The notes below the pieces were generated by a model. That model did not search any database and was not told the DNA's origin. It saw nothing but the letters and a program-made list of their open reading frames with translations. A DNA stretch of 64,000 nt from Enterococcus mundtii. Its GTDB lineage: Bacteria > Bacillota > Bacilli > Lactobacillales > Enterococcaceae. Positions 9,640 to 19,734 of this stretch are shown here, in pieces. The stretch's first letter is position 1, and every line of letters starts with the position of its first letter. The translations under genes were made by a program, and so were the position numbers. The stretch is from contig NZ_CP018061.1 of the NCBI RefSeq assembly GCF_002813755.1, positions 1,044,001 through 1,108,000 of the forward strand, given 5' to 3'.

Positions 9640-11685
9640 TTGGCAAAAAAAATTAAAAATGAATACAATGATGCCTCGATCCAAGTTCTTGAAGGATTAG
9701 AAGCAGTAAGAAAACGACCAGGGATGTATATCGGGTCGACTGATAGCCGAGGCTTGCATCATTTAGTCTATGAAATCGTTGATAATGCCGTAGATGAAGC
9801 TTTATCAGGCTACGGAAATGAAATCGCTGTGACGATCCACGAGGATAACAGTGTGACTGTTACGGATAGTGGACGTGGTATGCCTGTAGGTATGCATGCT
9901 TCAGGGATTCCAACGGTCGAAGTTATTTTCACTGTGCTACATGCCGGTGGTAAATTTGGCCAAGGAGGATATAAAACTTCTGGTGGACTTCATGGTGTAG
10001 GTGCCAGTGTCGTCAATGCTTTATCTAAATGGCTGACAGTGACGATCGTCCGAGATGGTATCGAATACCAACAAACATTCAAACAAGGTGGAAAACCAGA
10101 CGGAACGTTGAAAAAAATTGGCAAAACGAAGAAAGCCAATGGGACGTCTGTTCATTTCTTACCAGATGATAGTATTTTCTCAACCACGAAATTTTCCTAT
10201 GATACGTTATCTGAACGTTTAAGAGAGTCTGCATTTCTGTTAAAAGGTGTGAAAATCACTTTGACAGATCTAAGAGGTGACGAAACAGTTCAAGAAGTCT
10301 TTCATTACGAAGAAGGAATCAAAGAATTCGTTGCGTATTTAAATGAAGAAAAAGATACGTTGACGCCAGTAGTCTATTTCTCTGGTGAAAAAGAAGGAAT
10401 CGAAGTAGAAGTTGCCTATCAGTATAACGATGGCTATTCTGAAAATGTCCTATCGTTTGTTAACAACGTGCGAACAAAAGATGGTGGGACGCATGAAGTC
10501 GGCATGAAAACAGCAATGACCAAAGCCTATAATGAATATGCTCGTAAAGTAGGCTTGTTGAAAGAACGAGACAAGAACCTAGAAGGTAGTGACTTCCGTG
10601 AAGGACTTGCGACAGTCTTGTCGATCCGAGTACCTGAACATTTGCTACAATTTGAAGGACAAACGAAAGAAAAATTGGGTACACCGATTGCTCGTTCCGT
10701 CGTTGATAATGTCATGAGCGAACAAATGGGCTTCTATTTGCAAGAAAACAGTGAGATGAGCCAAATGCTGATCCGTAAAGCAATCAAAGCGAGAGAAGCA
10801 CGGGAAGCCGCTCGTAAAGCCAGAGAAGAAAGCCGTAACGGGAAAAAACGTAAAAAGGGCGAATCATTACTTTCTGGAAAATTGACACCTGCACAATCGA
10901 GAAACCCTAAGAAAAATGAATTGTATCTTGTCGAAGGAGATTCAGCCGGTGGATCAGCTAAACAAGGGAGAGATCGGAAATTCCAAGCGATATTGCCACT
11001 TCGAGGAAAAGTCATCAATACCGAAAAAGCAAAAATGCAAGATATCTTAAAAAATGAAGAAATCAATACGATGATCTATACGATCGGTGCCGGCGTTGGC
11101 CCTGAATTTTCACTGGAAGATTGTAACTATGACAAGATCATCATCATGACCGATGCGGATACCGATGGTGCTCATATCCAAGTCTTATTGTTGACATTTT
11201 TCTATCGCTACATGAAACCATTGATCGAAGCAGGAAAAGTTTACATTGCTTTACCGCCTCTATATAAAGTGTCCAAAGGCCAAGGAAAAAAACAAGTAGT
11301 CGAGTACGCTTGGACCGATGACGAATTAGCTGCAGTCATTAAGACTGTCGGTAAAGGCTATATGTTGCAACGGTACAAAGGTCTTGGGGAGATGAATGCG
11401 GAGCAGTTATGGGAAACGACGATGGACCCAACCTCTCGGACCTTGATCCGGGTGAGGATCGATGATGCTGCGCAAGCAGAGCGACGCGTAACCACCTTGA
11501 TGGGGGATAAAGTCGAACCACGTCGTAAATGGATTGAAAATCATGTCCAATTCAGCTTAGAAGAAGAACGTAGTATTCTAGACAAAAAAGAAGAAACTGA
11601 GACTTCCGCGTCTGTTTCTAATGACCTATTAGAAGAAGAACGCGCAGAAGAAAACAAAAATGAACAATCAGTAGAGGTAGAATAG
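9640..11685 (+). CDS. parE: DNA topoisomerase IV subunit B (ParE)
   Basis: ATPase subunit of topoisomerase IV, which decatenates daughter chromosomes. The GHKL ATPase site is in RKRPGMYIGSTDSRGLHHLV and GGLHGVGASVVNALS; the TOPRIM metal site is in LVEGDSAGGSAKQGRDR and MTDADTDGAHI. Length is 681 aa with a Glu-rich tail. Start is TTG 9640 with GAAGGAG at 9625-9631. It is followed by parC after 11 bases and is part of the same operon. Confidence 0.96.
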   Translation: MAKKIKNEYNDASIQVLEGLEAVRKRPGMYIGSTDSRGLHHLVYEIVDNAVDEALSGYGNEIAVTIHEDNSVTVTDSGRGMPVGMHASGIPTVEVIFTVLHAGGKFGQGGYKTSGGLHGVGASVVNALSKWLTVTIVRDGIEYQQTFKQGGKPDGTLKKIGKTKKANGTSVHFLPDDSIFSTTKFSYDTLSERLRESAFLLKGVKITLTDLRGDETVQEVFHYEEGIKEFVAYLNEEKDTLTPVVYFSGEKEGIEVEVAYQYNDGYSENVLSFVNNVRTKDGGTHEVGMKTAMTKAYNEYARKVGLLKERDKNLEGSDFREGLATVLSIRVPEHLLQFEGQTKEKLGTPIARSVVDNVMSEQMGFYLQENSEMSQMLIRKAIKAREAREAARKAREESRNGKKRKKGESLLSGKLTPAQSRNPKKNELYLVEGDSAGGSAKQGRDRKFQAILPLRGKVINTEKAKMQDILKNEEINTMIYTIGAGVGPEFSLEDCNYDKIIIMTDADTDGAHIQVLLLTFFYRYMKPLIEAGKVYIALPPLYKVSKGQGKKQVVEYAWTDDELAAVIKTVGKGYMLQRYKGLGEMNAEQLWETTMDPTSRTLIRVRIDDAAQAERRVTTLMGDKVEPRRKWIENHVQFSLEEERSILDKKEETETSASVSNDLLEEERAEENKNEQSVEVE

Positions 11686-11696
11686 GAGGTCACCTA

Positions 11697-14147
11697 ATGG
11701 AAGAACGTCAAGAAATCCAAGAATTAACGTTAGAAGAAGTGATGGGTGACCGCTTCGGACGTTACTCGAAATATATTATTCAAGAACGTGCTTTGCCGGA
11801 TATCCGTGATGGTCTGAAACCCGTTCAACGTCGTATTTTATTTGCGATGAACAAAGACGGCAATACGTTTGATAAAGGATTCCGTAAATCAGCAAAATCT
11901 GTCGGGAATATCATGGGTAATTATCATCCCCACGGTGACAGCAGTATCTATGATGCAATGGTTCGTATGAGCCAGGATTGGAAACTACGAGAAGTACTCG
12001 TAGAAATGCACGGAAACAACGGAAGTATGGACGGAGACCCACCAGCGGCAATGCGTTATACAGAAGCACGCTTATCGAAATTGAGCGGCGAGATGCTTGC
12101 TGATATCGAAAAAAATACGGTCGACCTTGTGTGGAACTTTGATGACACTGAAAAAGAGCCGACTGTATTACCAGCGAGATACCCCAATCTATTAGTCAAT
12201 GGATCAACCGGTATCTCTGCGGGCTATGCTACTGAGATACCAACGCATAATCTCGCAGAAGTCATCGATGGAACGGTCTATATGATCGACCATCCACAAG
12301 CCAGCTTAGACAAATTGATGGAATTCATTCCAGGTCCTGACTTTCCAACTGGGGGCATTTTACAAGGAAAAGATGAAATCAAGAAAGCTTATGAAACTGG
12401 TCGTGGAAAAGTGATCTTACGCTCGAAAACGGCGATTGAATCCATCAAAGGAAACAAGCAACAAATCGTGATCACTGAGATTCCTTACGAAGTGAACAAA
12501 GCGACTCTTGTCAAAAAAATGGATGAGATACGCTTGAACAAGAAAATCGATGGGATCGCAGAAGTTCGTGACGAAAGTGATCGTACGGGTCTACAGATCG
12601 TTGTGGAATTGAAAAAAGACGCTAACGCTCAAGGAATCTTGAATTATTTATTCAAGAATACCGAATTACAGATCAACTACAACTTCAATATGGTGGCAAT
12701 CGATCATATGACCCCTCATCAAGTAGGGTTGAAGGATATTTTAAGTAGTTACATCGAGCACCGCAAACAAGTGATCACCAAACGTAGTCAGTTTGACTTG
12801 GAGAAAGCGCAAAGAAGACAACATATCGTTGAAGGGCTGATGAAAGCTCTATCGATTTTAGATGAAGTCATTGCAACGATCCGTGAGAGTAAAGATAAAA
12901 AAGATGCGAAGCACAATTTAGTCCAAATGTTCCAATTTACAGAAGAACAAGCTGAAGCCATCGTGACGTTACAGCTTTATCGTTTGACGAATACAGACAT
13001 TACTGAACTACGTCGTGAATCGCAAGAATTGATTGCTCTGATCACTGAATTAAATAAAATCCTTTCAAATGATAAAGAATTATTTTCTGTCATGAAAAAA
13101 GAACTACGTGAAGTCAAGAAGAAATATGCTTCTTCTCGCTTGACGATGATCGAAGATGAAATCGAAGAAATCAAAATCGATACTCAAGTATTGGTTGCGC
13201 AAGAGGATGTCATTGTCAGTGTCACACGTGAAGGCTATGTGAAACGAACAAGCCTTCGTTCCTATAGTGCATCAAAACCAGAAGAAATCGGTATGCGTGA
13301 AGGAGATTATCTTCTATACGCTGGGGAACTGAATACGTTAGATCATTTGTTACTGGTCACCAATAAAGCCAATGTGATCTATCGCCCAGTCCACGAACTA
13401 CCAGATTTGAAATGGAAAGATGCCGGTGAGCATATCTCACAAACGATAGTGAATCTAGCTGTTGATGAATCGATTTTAGCGGTATTCCCCTATCAGAAGA
13501 TCGATTCCGAAAAAACATTTGTATTTATCAGTAAAAACGGCTTGATCAAACAAACACGGATGACAGATTTTGAACCATGGCGTACGTATAAGAGTCGTCC
13601 ATTGAGTGGCATGAAGCTAAAAGCCAGTGAAGATGAATTAGTGGCTGTCTATCTTGAAAAAGAACAAACAGATCGTGATGTTTTCCTTGTTACACATCAA
13701 GGAATGGGCCTACGCTATCCGTTGACTGAAGTGCCAGTCGTTGGAACGAAGGCTGCAGGTGTCAAATCGATCAACTTGAAAGAAGAAGATTATGTCGTTA
13801 ATGGTTTACTTGTCTTGGCAGAAGGGGATACGCCTGTCGTTATCGTCAGCCAGCGTGGGGCAGTAAAACGAATGCTTGCACAAGAAATCAGCCAGACTTC
13901 ACGTGCCAAACGAGGTGTGACTGTATTGCGAGAATTGAAGAAACAACCACATCGGGTGATTTATATGTCAGAGGGCCACGCCAAAACGATGACGTTGATC
14001 AATCAAAAAGGACAAGAATTATCAATTGATCCGACGGATTATCCAATCGGTGATCGTACGTCCAACGGTTCATTTGTATTAGATGAGAAAAAAGGCGGAG
14101 AAGTCCAAATGGTGATTGATTCTCCAACGATGGATATCAAGGAATAA
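11697..14147 (+). CDS. parC: DNA topoisomerase IV subunit A (ParC)
   Basis: DNA-cleaving subunit of topoisomerase IV. The catalytic tyrosine is Tyr121 in MRYTEARLSK. The quinolone-resistance region reads HPHGDSSIYDAM with Ser82 and Ser83 intact; the acidic position commonly Glu in relatives is Asp86. The usual resistance change at the serine is therefore absent. The C-terminal beta-pinwheel repeats (VSVTREGYVKRTS, FISKNGLIKQT, VSQRGAVKRM) are present. Length 816 aa. AGGAGG precedes the ATG. Confidence 0.96.
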   Translation: MEERQEIQELTLEEVMGDRFGRYSKYIIQERALPDIRDGLKPVQRRILFAMNKDGNTFDKGFRKSAKSVGNIMGNYHPHGDSSIYDAMVRMSQDWKLREVLVEMHGNNGSMDGDPPAAMRYTEARLSKLSGEMLADIEKNTVDLVWNFDDTEKEPTVLPARYPNLLVNGSTGISAGYATEIPTHNLAEVIDGTVYMIDHPQASLDKLMEFIPGPDFPTGGILQGKDEIKKAYETGRGKVILRSKTAIESIKGNKQQIVITEIPYEVNKATLVKKMDEIRLNKKIDGIAEVRDESDRTGLQIVVELKKDANAQGILNYLFKNTELQINYNFNMVAIDHMTPHQVGLKDILSSYIEHRKQVITKRSQFDLEKAQRRQHIVEGLMKALSILDEVIATIRESKDKKDAKHNLVQMFQFTEEQAEAIVTLQLYRLTNTDITELRRESQELIALITELNKILSNDKELFSVMKKELREVKKKYASSRLTMIEDEIEEIKIDTQVLVAQEDVIVSVTREGYVKRTSLRSYSASKPEEIGMREGDYLLYAGELNTLDHLLLVTNKANVIYRPVHELPDLKWKDAGEHISQTIVNLAVDESILAVFPYQKIDSEKTFVFISKNGLIKQTRMTDFEPWRTYKSRPLSGMKLKASEDELVAVYLEKEQTDRDVFLVTHQGMGLRYPLTEVPVVGTKAAGVKSINLKEEDYVVNGLLVLAEGDTPVVIVSQRGAVKRMLAQEISQTSRAKRGVTVLRELKKQPHRVIYMSEGHAKTMTLINQKGQELSIDPTDYPIGDRTSNGSFVLDEKKGGEVQMVIDSPTMDIKE

Positions 14148-14165
14148 CTGTTATAGTTTTTTATG

Positions 14166-14207
14166 AAATAGCTGGCAACTGTATTATTACAGTTGCCAGC
14201 TATTTTT
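14166..14207 (+). terminator. Terminator after parC
   Basis: A perfect stem (14166-14181 against 14191-14205 region: AATAGCTGGCAACTGTA and its complement) with a short loop is followed by a T run. It ends the parE-parC operon. Confidence 0.92.
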
Positions 14208-14317
14208 ATTTATTAACATAAAATTAAGACTTGCACAAACAAAATATGAATAGATTCACAATAGACAAATGCCTATATATCAGCTTTAATAACGACTATT
14301 ATTTTATATTCGCTTTA

Positions 14318-14379
14318 TTTGTTAACAAAAAAACAAGAAAACCCTTGCATTGGAGGTGACATGTGTTATACTTATCACG
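14318..14379 (+). promoter_or_regulatory. pflB promoter with extended -10 and Rex-like dyad
   Basis: TTGCAT (14345-14350) and TATACT (14367-14372) are 16 bp apart, and TG at 14364-14365 makes an extended -10. A near-palindrome at 14362-14379 (GTG-T-TA ... TA-T-CAC) covers the -10 and resembles a Rex redox operator. A second perfect palindrome TTTGTTAACAAA sits at 14318-14329. The promoter is seen directly; Rex control is inference. Confidence 0.6.
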
Positions 14380-14419
14380 TAAAAACTGTTACATAAAACA
14401 GAAACGGGAGGTCCATACG

Positions 14420-16651
14420 ATGGAACAATGGAATGGATTTAAAGGAACTAAGTGGAAAGAAGGCGTGGATACACGTGACTTTATCCAAAACAACTATACA
14501 GAATACCGCGGTGATGACAGCTTTTTAGAAAAACCCACTGAAGCAACAGAAAATTTGTGGGAAAAATTACAAAAATTAAACGATATCCAATTTGAACGTA
14601 ATGGTGTATATGACATGGATACAGATGTCGTATCAACAATCACTTCTCACGAAGCAGGATACCTAGACAAAGATTTAGAACAAATCGTCGGTCTACAAAC
14701 TGAAACTCCTTTGAAACAAGCATTCATGCCATTTGGTGGCATCAACATGGCGAATCATGCGTTAACAAGTAACGGCTATGAGCCAAAAGAAGAGTTAACA
14801 CACATTTTCACAGACTGGAGAAAAACACATAACCAAGGTGTATTCGATGCTTATACAGCAGAAATGCGTGCTGCACGTAAAAACAAGATCATCACTGGAC
14901 TTCCTGACGCTTACGGACGTGGCCGCATCATCGGTGACTACCGTCGTATCGCATTGTACGGAATCGACTATTTGATGGCTCAAAAGAAAAAAGACCATGA
15001 CAATACAGGCTACCATACGATGAGTGAAGAGGTCATCCGTCTTCGTGAAGAAATCTCAGAACAATATCGTGCATTAGCTCAAATGAAAGAAATGGCTGCA
15101 AAATATGGGTATGACATTTCAAAACCAGCTGCCAACGCAAAAGAAGCCGTTCAATGGTTATACTTTGGTTATCTAGCAGCAATCAAATCTCAAAATGGTG
15201 CAGCTATGTCGATCGGACGTATCTCTGCATTCTTAGACATTTATATCCAACGTGATTTAGACAACGGTGTGATCACTGAAAAAGAAGCACAAGAATTGAT
15301 CGATCATTTAGTAATGAAATTACGTATGGTGAAATTTGCACGTACGCCTGAATACAACCAATTGTTCTCTGGCTTCCCGATCTGGGCAACCTTATCAATC
15401 GCTGGTATGGGCTTAGACGGACGTTCATTAGTCACAAAAAATGATTTCCGTATGTTGCACACATTGACAAATATGGGACCTTCCCCAGAACCAAACTTGA
15501 CTGTTTTATACTCAGAAAACTTACCAGAAGGCTTCAGAACGTATGCAAGTAAAATTGCGATCGAAAGTTCTTCGATCCAATTTGAAAATGATAACTTGCT
15601 TCGTGAACAATGGGGTTCAGATGACTGTGCGATCGCATGTTGTGTATCTGGAACTGTTGTTGGTAAAGATATGCAATTCTTCGGTGCTCGCGCAAACTTA
15701 GCTAAAGCTTTGTTATATGCGATCAACGGTGGTGTGGATGAAATGACAGGCGCACAAGTAGGTCCTGAGTATCGTCCGATCACAAGCGACACATTAGACT
15801 TTGAAGAAGTAAAACACAACTTCATGAACATCATGGACTGGTTAGCTGAGCTTTATGTCAATACGCTAAACATCATCCACTATATGCACGACAAATATTC
15901 TTATGAAGCAGCACAATTAGCAGTTATGGATACTGACTTGAAACGTACATTTGCGACAGGTATCGCAGGTATCTCTCACGCAGCAGATAGCTTGTCTGCA
16001 ATCAAATATGCACAAGTTAAACCAATCCGTAATGAAGAAGGGATCACAGTTGACTTTGAAGTAACTGGTGACTTCCCTAAATATGGTAATGACGATGATC
16101 GTGCCGATGAGATCGCTGAATGGATCTTAGAATACTTCATGGGTCAAATCAAACGTCATAAAACTTACCGTAATTCAACTCCGACAACTTCATTATTAAC
16201 GATCACATCAAATGTCGTTTACGGAAAAAATACAGGGAATACACCTGACGGACGTGAAGCTGGTAAACCTTTAGCACCTGGTGCAAACCCAAGTTATCAA
16301 GCAGAACAAAATGGGTTACTTGCAAGCTTGAACTCAACTGCGAAATTCAACTATGCACACGCGCGTGATGGTATCTCTAATACACAAACAATCAACCCAT
16401 CTGGTTTAGGGAAAGATGAAGAAACAAGAATCGACAACTTACGTAACGTCTTAGACGGTTATTTCTCAAGAGGAGCATACCACTTGAACGTCAACGTATT
16501 CAGTAATGACTTATTGCGTGATGCAATGGAAAACCCAATGAAATATCCAAACTTAACGATCCGTGTTTCTGGATATGCGGTTAAATTCCGTGACTTGACA
16601 AGAGAACAACAATTAGACGTATTAATGAGAACGTCACACGACAGAATGTAA
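14420..16651 (+). CDS. pflB: Pyruvate formate-lyase
   Basis: Glycyl-radical enzyme that cleaves pyruvate to formate and acetyl-CoA under anaerobiosis. The adjacent catalytic cysteines are Cys407-Cys408 in [10 protein letters not shown], and the radical glycine is Gly718 in RVSGYAVKF near the C-terminus. Length is 743 aa. ATG 14420 has GGGAGGT before it; the upstream in-frame ATG at 14363 falls inside the promoter and is rejected. Its activase gene pflA follows. Codon use looks strongly biased, as expected for a highly expressed enzyme. Confidence 0.97.
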   Translation: MEQWNGFKGTKWKEGVDTRDFIQNNYTEYRGDDSFLEKPTEATENLWEKLQKLNDIQFERNGVYDMDTDVVSTITSHEAGYLDKDLEQIVGLQTETPLKQAFMPFGGINMANHALTSNGYEPKEELTHIFTDWRKTHNQGVFDAYTAEMRAARKNKIITGLPDAYGRGRIIGDYRRIALYGIDYLMAQKKKDHDNTGYHTMSEEVIRLREEISEQYRALAQMKEMAAKYGYDISKPAANAKEAVQWLYFGYLAAIKSQNGAAMSIGRISAFLDIYIQRDLDNGVITEKEAQELIDHLVMKLRMVKFARTPEYNQLFSGFPIWATLSIAGMGLDGRSLVTKNDFRMLHTLTNMGPSPEPNLTVLYSENLPEGFRTYASKIAIESSSIQFENDNLLREQWGSDDCAIACCVSGTVVGKDMQFFGARANLAKALLYAINGGVDEMTGAQVGPEYRPITSDTLDFEEVKHNFMNIMDWLAELYVNTLNIIHYMHDKYSYEAAQLAVMDTDLKRTFATGIAGISHAADSLSAIKYAQVKPIRNEEGITVDFEVTGDFPKYGNDDDRADEIAEWILEYFMGQIKRHKTYRNSTPTTSLLTITSNVVYGKNTGNTPDGREAGKPLAPGANPSYQAEQNGLLASLNSTAKFNYAHARDGISNTQTINPSGLGKDEETRIDNLRNVLDGYFSRGAYHLNVNVFSNDLLRDAMENPMKYPNLTIRVSGYAVKFRDLTREQQLDVLMRTSHDRM

Positions 16652-16668
16652 GACAATCAATGCAGTGT

Positions 16669-16716
16669 AAAAAGGAAAGGCAAAAGTTCCGCATGAGCTT
16701 TTGTCTTCCTTTTTTA
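16669..16716 (+). terminator. Hairpin between pflB and pflA
   Basis: AAAAGGAAaGgCAAAAG pairs with CTTTTGtCTTCCTTTTT and a T run follows. It is a likely partial terminator that would lower pflA relative to pflB. Confidence 0.8.
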
Positions 16717-16847
16717 CAACTATATGAAAAAAGCATATATCTAGTGTTAGAGGCGAGTAGATAGATCTTTTCTTCGAAGCGTGTTGAGAAGTCGCAACAT
16801 TGTCCGTGGCTCATAACGAAAGAAACTAAAGAAAAGAAGTGATTAAA

Positions 16848-17609
16848 ATGGAAGAACAAACTAAAGGCTATGTCCATTCGATTGAAACATTTGGGTCTGT
16901 AGATGGACCAGGCGTTCGCTTTGTCGTCTTCATGCAAGGTTGTCGCATGCGTTGTGAATTTTGCCATAACCCAGACACCTGGAATATTGGTGGAGGAAAA
17001 GAATATACCGCGGATGCAATTTTAGACCAAGCAGAACGTTACCGTTCTTATTGGGGTAAACAAGGAGGGATCACGATCAGTGGTGGTGAACCTTTATTGC
17101 AGATCGATTTCCTAATCGAATTATTCCAAAAGGCGAAAGAACGTGGCATTCATACAACAATCGACACATGTGGAAAACCATTTAGCCATGATGAGCCTTT
17201 CTTTTCTCGTTTTGAAGAGTTGATGAACTATACGGACTTACTGTTATTCGATATCAAACATATCGATAACGAAGCACATAAAAAATTAACTCATTGGGGC
17301 AATGAAAATATCTTAGAAATGGCTCAGTATCTTTCAGATATCAAGAAACCTGTCTGGATTCGTCATGTGTTAGTCCCAGAACGTAGTGACTATGATGAGT
17401 ATTTGATCCGCCTTGATGCATTCATCAAAACTCTTGAAAATGTCGATCGTGTGGAAATCCTTCCTTATCATACAATGGGTAAATACAAATGGGAAACGCT
17501 TGGTTTGACGTATCCATTAGAAGGAATCGAACCACCGACAAAAGAACGAGTAGAAAATGCAAAACGTCTTCTTCATATCGAAGATTATACAAAGTATTTA
17601 ACCAGATAG
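16848..17609 (+). CDS. pflA: Pyruvate formate-lyase-activating enzyme
   Basis: Radical SAM enzyme that installs the glycyl radical on PflB. The CxxxCxxC cluster site is Cys32-Cys36-Cys39 in QGCRMRCEFCHNPDTW. SGGEPLLQ (SAM-binding GGE motif) follows. Length is 253 aa. ATG 16848 is chosen over GTG 16839 because GAAAAGAAG at 16831-16839 is better spaced from it. It lies 196 bases after pflB behind a hairpin, so it may also have its own weak promoter. Confidence 0.95.
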   Translation: MEEQTKGYVHSIETFGSVDGPGVRFVVFMQGCRMRCEFCHNPDTWNIGGGKEYTADAILDQAERYRSYWGKQGGITISGGEPLLQIDFLIELFQKAKERGIHTTIDTCGKPFSHDEPFFSRFEELMNYTDLLLFDIKHIDNEAHKKLTHWGNENILEMAQYLSDIKKPVWIRHVLVPERSDYDEYLIRLDAFIKTLENVDRVEILPYHTMGKYKWETLGLTYPLEGIEPPTKERVENAKRLLHIEDYTKYLTR

Positions 17610-17614
17610 ACGCG

Positions 17615-17653
17615 AACGGAAGGAAGATAAGTATTGCTTCTTTCCGTTTTTTT
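17615..17653 (+). terminator. Terminator after pflA
   Basis: AACGGAAGGAAG pairs with CTTCTTTCCGTT (one G-U) and is followed by seven T residues. Confidence 0.9.
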
Positions 17654-17693
17654 GCTATTATTGAATAGGAGAAAACAAAAAGGAGCGAGTCAA

Positions 17694-18620
17694 ATGTCAA
17701 AAGTTTTAGTTTTTGGTCATCAAAATCCTGATACAGATGCAATTGGAGCAGCGATTGCATTTTCATATTTGCAAAATCAATTAGGAGTAAACGCTGAGCC
17801 TGTCGCTTTAGGCACGCCAAGTGAAGAAACACAATTTGCACTAGATTACTTCAAATTAGAGGCGCCTCGAGTGATCACATCGATCAAAGAGGAACAAGCA
17901 GATGTCATGCTTGTCGATCATAATGAATTCCAACAAAGCGTGGTAGATATTGCGGAAGCGACGATTTTAGCAGTAGTTGACCATCATCGTATCGCCAACT
18001 TTGAAACAGCGAATCCATTGTATTATCGTGCTGAACCAGTGGGATGTACAAGTACGATCATTCTAAAATTATTTAAAGAAAATCAAATTGAGATTCCGAA
18101 AGAAATCGCTGGAATCATGTTATCAGCAATCATTTCAGATACATTGTTGTTCAAATCACCAACTTCAACAGAAGCAGATCAATTGGCTGCAAAAGAGCTA
18201 GTTGAAATCTCTGGTGTGGACTTAGAAGCGTATGGTTTAGACATGTTGAAAGCAGGTACAAATCTAAGTGATAAACCAGCAGAAGTATTACTTGATCTAG
18301 ATGCGAAAAGTTTCCCTATGGGTGAAGCAAGTGTTCGTATCGCTCAAGTCAATACAGTTGATCTAAATGAAGTAATGGATCGTCAAGCTGAACTTGAAAC
18401 TGCCATGCAAACAGAGATTGCGACGAATGGTTATGATCTTTTTGTTCTTGTTGTAACAGACATCTTGAACAGCAACTCAGAATTATTGATTGCTGGCGAA
18501 AGAAAAGAACAAGTTGAACAAGCTTTTGGCGTGAAGTTAGAAAACAATCGCGCATTTTTACAAGGGGTCGTTTCACGTAAAAAACAAGTGGTACCTCAAT
18601 TAACAGAAGTTTTCAATTAG
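17694..18620 (+). CDS. ppaC: Manganese-dependent inorganic pyrophosphatase (family II)
   Basis: DHH-family enzyme that hydrolyses pyrophosphate and pulls biosynthetic reactions forward. Metal ligands are visible in [15 protein letters not shown] (His9, Asp13, Asp15), MLVDHNE and VVDHHRI (the DHH motif). The C-terminal DHHA2 domain contains [10 protein letters not shown] near the end. Length 308 aa, normal for the family. ATG 17694 has AAAAGGAG at 17679-17685; the upstream in-frame ATG at 17634 lies within the preceding terminator. Confidence 0.96.
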   Translation: MSKVLVFGHQNPDTDAIGAAIAFSYLQNQLGVNAEPVALGTPSEETQFALDYFKLEAPRVITSIKEEQADVMLVDHNEFQQSVVDIAEATILAVVDHHRIANFETANPLYYRAEPVGCTSTIILKLFKENQIEIPKEIAGIMLSAIISDTLLFKSPTSTEADQLAAKELVEISGVDLEAYGLDMLKAGTNLSDKPAEVLLDLDAKSFPMGEASVRIAQVNTVDLNEVMDRQAELETAMQTEIATNGYDLFVLVVTDILNSNSELLIAGERKEQVEQAFGVKLENNRAFLQGVVSRKKQVVPQLTEVFN

Positions 18621-18641
18621 GCAATGAGATTGGAAGAAGGG

Positions 18642-18683
18642 AGTGGGAGTGTAACCAGTTGACTGGGACCTCCCGCTTTTTTC
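18642..18683 (+). terminator. Terminator after ppaC
   Basis: AGTGGGAG pairs with CTCCCGCT across a 20-base loop, then TTTTTT. Confidence 0.8.
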
Positions 18684-18718
18684 ATTCAAGGTGTCACATA
18701 GAAAGCAGGTAAACAGAC

Positions 18719-19570
18719 ATGCAATATTTTTATTCTTTAGAGAACAAACGAAAACTAATTGAGCATCCGCTCTTCCAACCAATGATCGACTATTTGATCG
18801 AACAAGGCTCACAAGAGGTGATTTTACGCCAACTAAAGAAAGCATTTCCTCAAAAGAAAATGGAACACTTTCTTGATCAAATGATCGATAGTGGATTGAT
18901 CATCCGAGAAAATCGCCGTTACCGCTGTGCTTTTCCGGTCTATGACCAAGGAGATTTCCAAACAGAGATCAAGCAACTGACTAAAGAATTAATCAATGAA
19001 TTAATGAAACAACCGGAACACCGCAGAAATCTCTTCTTATCAGAAGAAATTTGGGATTTCTGTCATGAAACAACGTCTCCTTATTTTTATGCAACTACTT
19101 TTTCAGTCCCTACGATTGTGCGGTTGGAAGCAGGGAATGAGAACTATCGCTTCAGGACGCTCACCCAAGGAGAAGAAGTGGTATCTTTACCAACGTACTT
19201 CCATCTTCAAAAACAGCAAACTCCACTATCTAAGGAATTTCAGGCGCTAGGACAGTTGCTTGGCGATGTGAATGAAACCTATTTTTTTGACCAAATAGAA
19301 ATAATTATCGAACGGATTTGTGAAAACAAATACAAAAAACGCCGTGAGTCGATTTTTCTAGATGCTTTATTATTAGCGAGGGTTGTTGCTCAGGAAGAGC
19401 AGTATCGATTACTCCTGCCTATAACAGAGGATAGGAAAGACGCATTGCTACAAAAATATGAACCTTCAACGGAAACGCCGATGCAAGCCGCCTTTATTAA
19501 AGAACAAGCGTTAGTCGAAGTCATGGGGCAATTGGATTTAAAATCTTATTCTTATATCAAGAAAATATGA
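18719..19570 (+). CDS. Conserved protein next to ppaC, DUF1803-like
   Basis: A 283-aa soluble protein of unknown function. No catalytic motif is visible. It is rich in charged helices (QPMIDYLIEQGSQEVILRQ near residue 21; DQIEIIIERICENKYKKRR in the second half) and has no signal peptide. Position directly after ppaC and overall character suggest the DUF1803 family found in streptococci and enterococci; that assignment is from memory of the family and should be taken as moderate. The ATG at 18719 lies 12 bases after AAGCAGG. Confidence 0.75.
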   Translation: MQYFYSLENKRKLIEHPLFQPMIDYLIEQGSQEVILRQLKKAFPQKKMEHFLDQMIDSGLIIRENRRYRCAFPVYDQGDFQTEIKQLTKELINELMKQPEHRRNLFLSEEIWDFCHETTSPYFYATTFSVPTIVRLEAGNENYRFRTLTQGEEVVSLPTYFHLQKQQTPLSKEFQALGQLLGDVNETYFFDQIEIIIERICENKYKKRRESIFLDALLLARVVAQEEQYRLLLPITEDRKDALLQKYEPSTETPMQAAFIKEQALVEVMGQLDLKSYSYIKKI

Positions 19571-19600
19571 CCTCAACAATTGTCGGGGAACCCACCGACT

Positions 19601-19698
19601 AAACCGAAAAAAAGTGAGAACAGAAGTAACCTCTTCGAAAAATCAGGCAGCATCCACAAAAATTAGAAAAATAATTTTTGTGGATGCTGCCTGATTTC
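19601..19698 (+). repeat. Dispersed palindromic repeat, copy A
   Basis: A 98-bp element whose 3' half is a near-perfect hairpin (stem about 19640-19665 and 19671-19696, centred on gaaaaa). It aligns over its full length, with about one indel and roughly 80% identity by eye, to the reverse complement of 57348-57445. Shared blocks include CATCCACAAAAA, GAACAnAAGTAA and TTCGAAAA. It lies between convergent genes and can also terminate both transcripts. It resembles the small palindromic intergenic repeats known in enterococci, but I cannot assign a named family. Confidence 0.75.
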
Positions 19699-19734
19699 AA
19701 GAGGCTAAACACTCCTGTCCAGATCTCATTGGGA

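Noticed and set aside
11900..11980. Fluoroquinolone-resistance mutation in ParC
   Set aside because: Ser82 and Ser83 are intact. Asp86 in place of Glu keeps the acidic charge and may be normal for the species.
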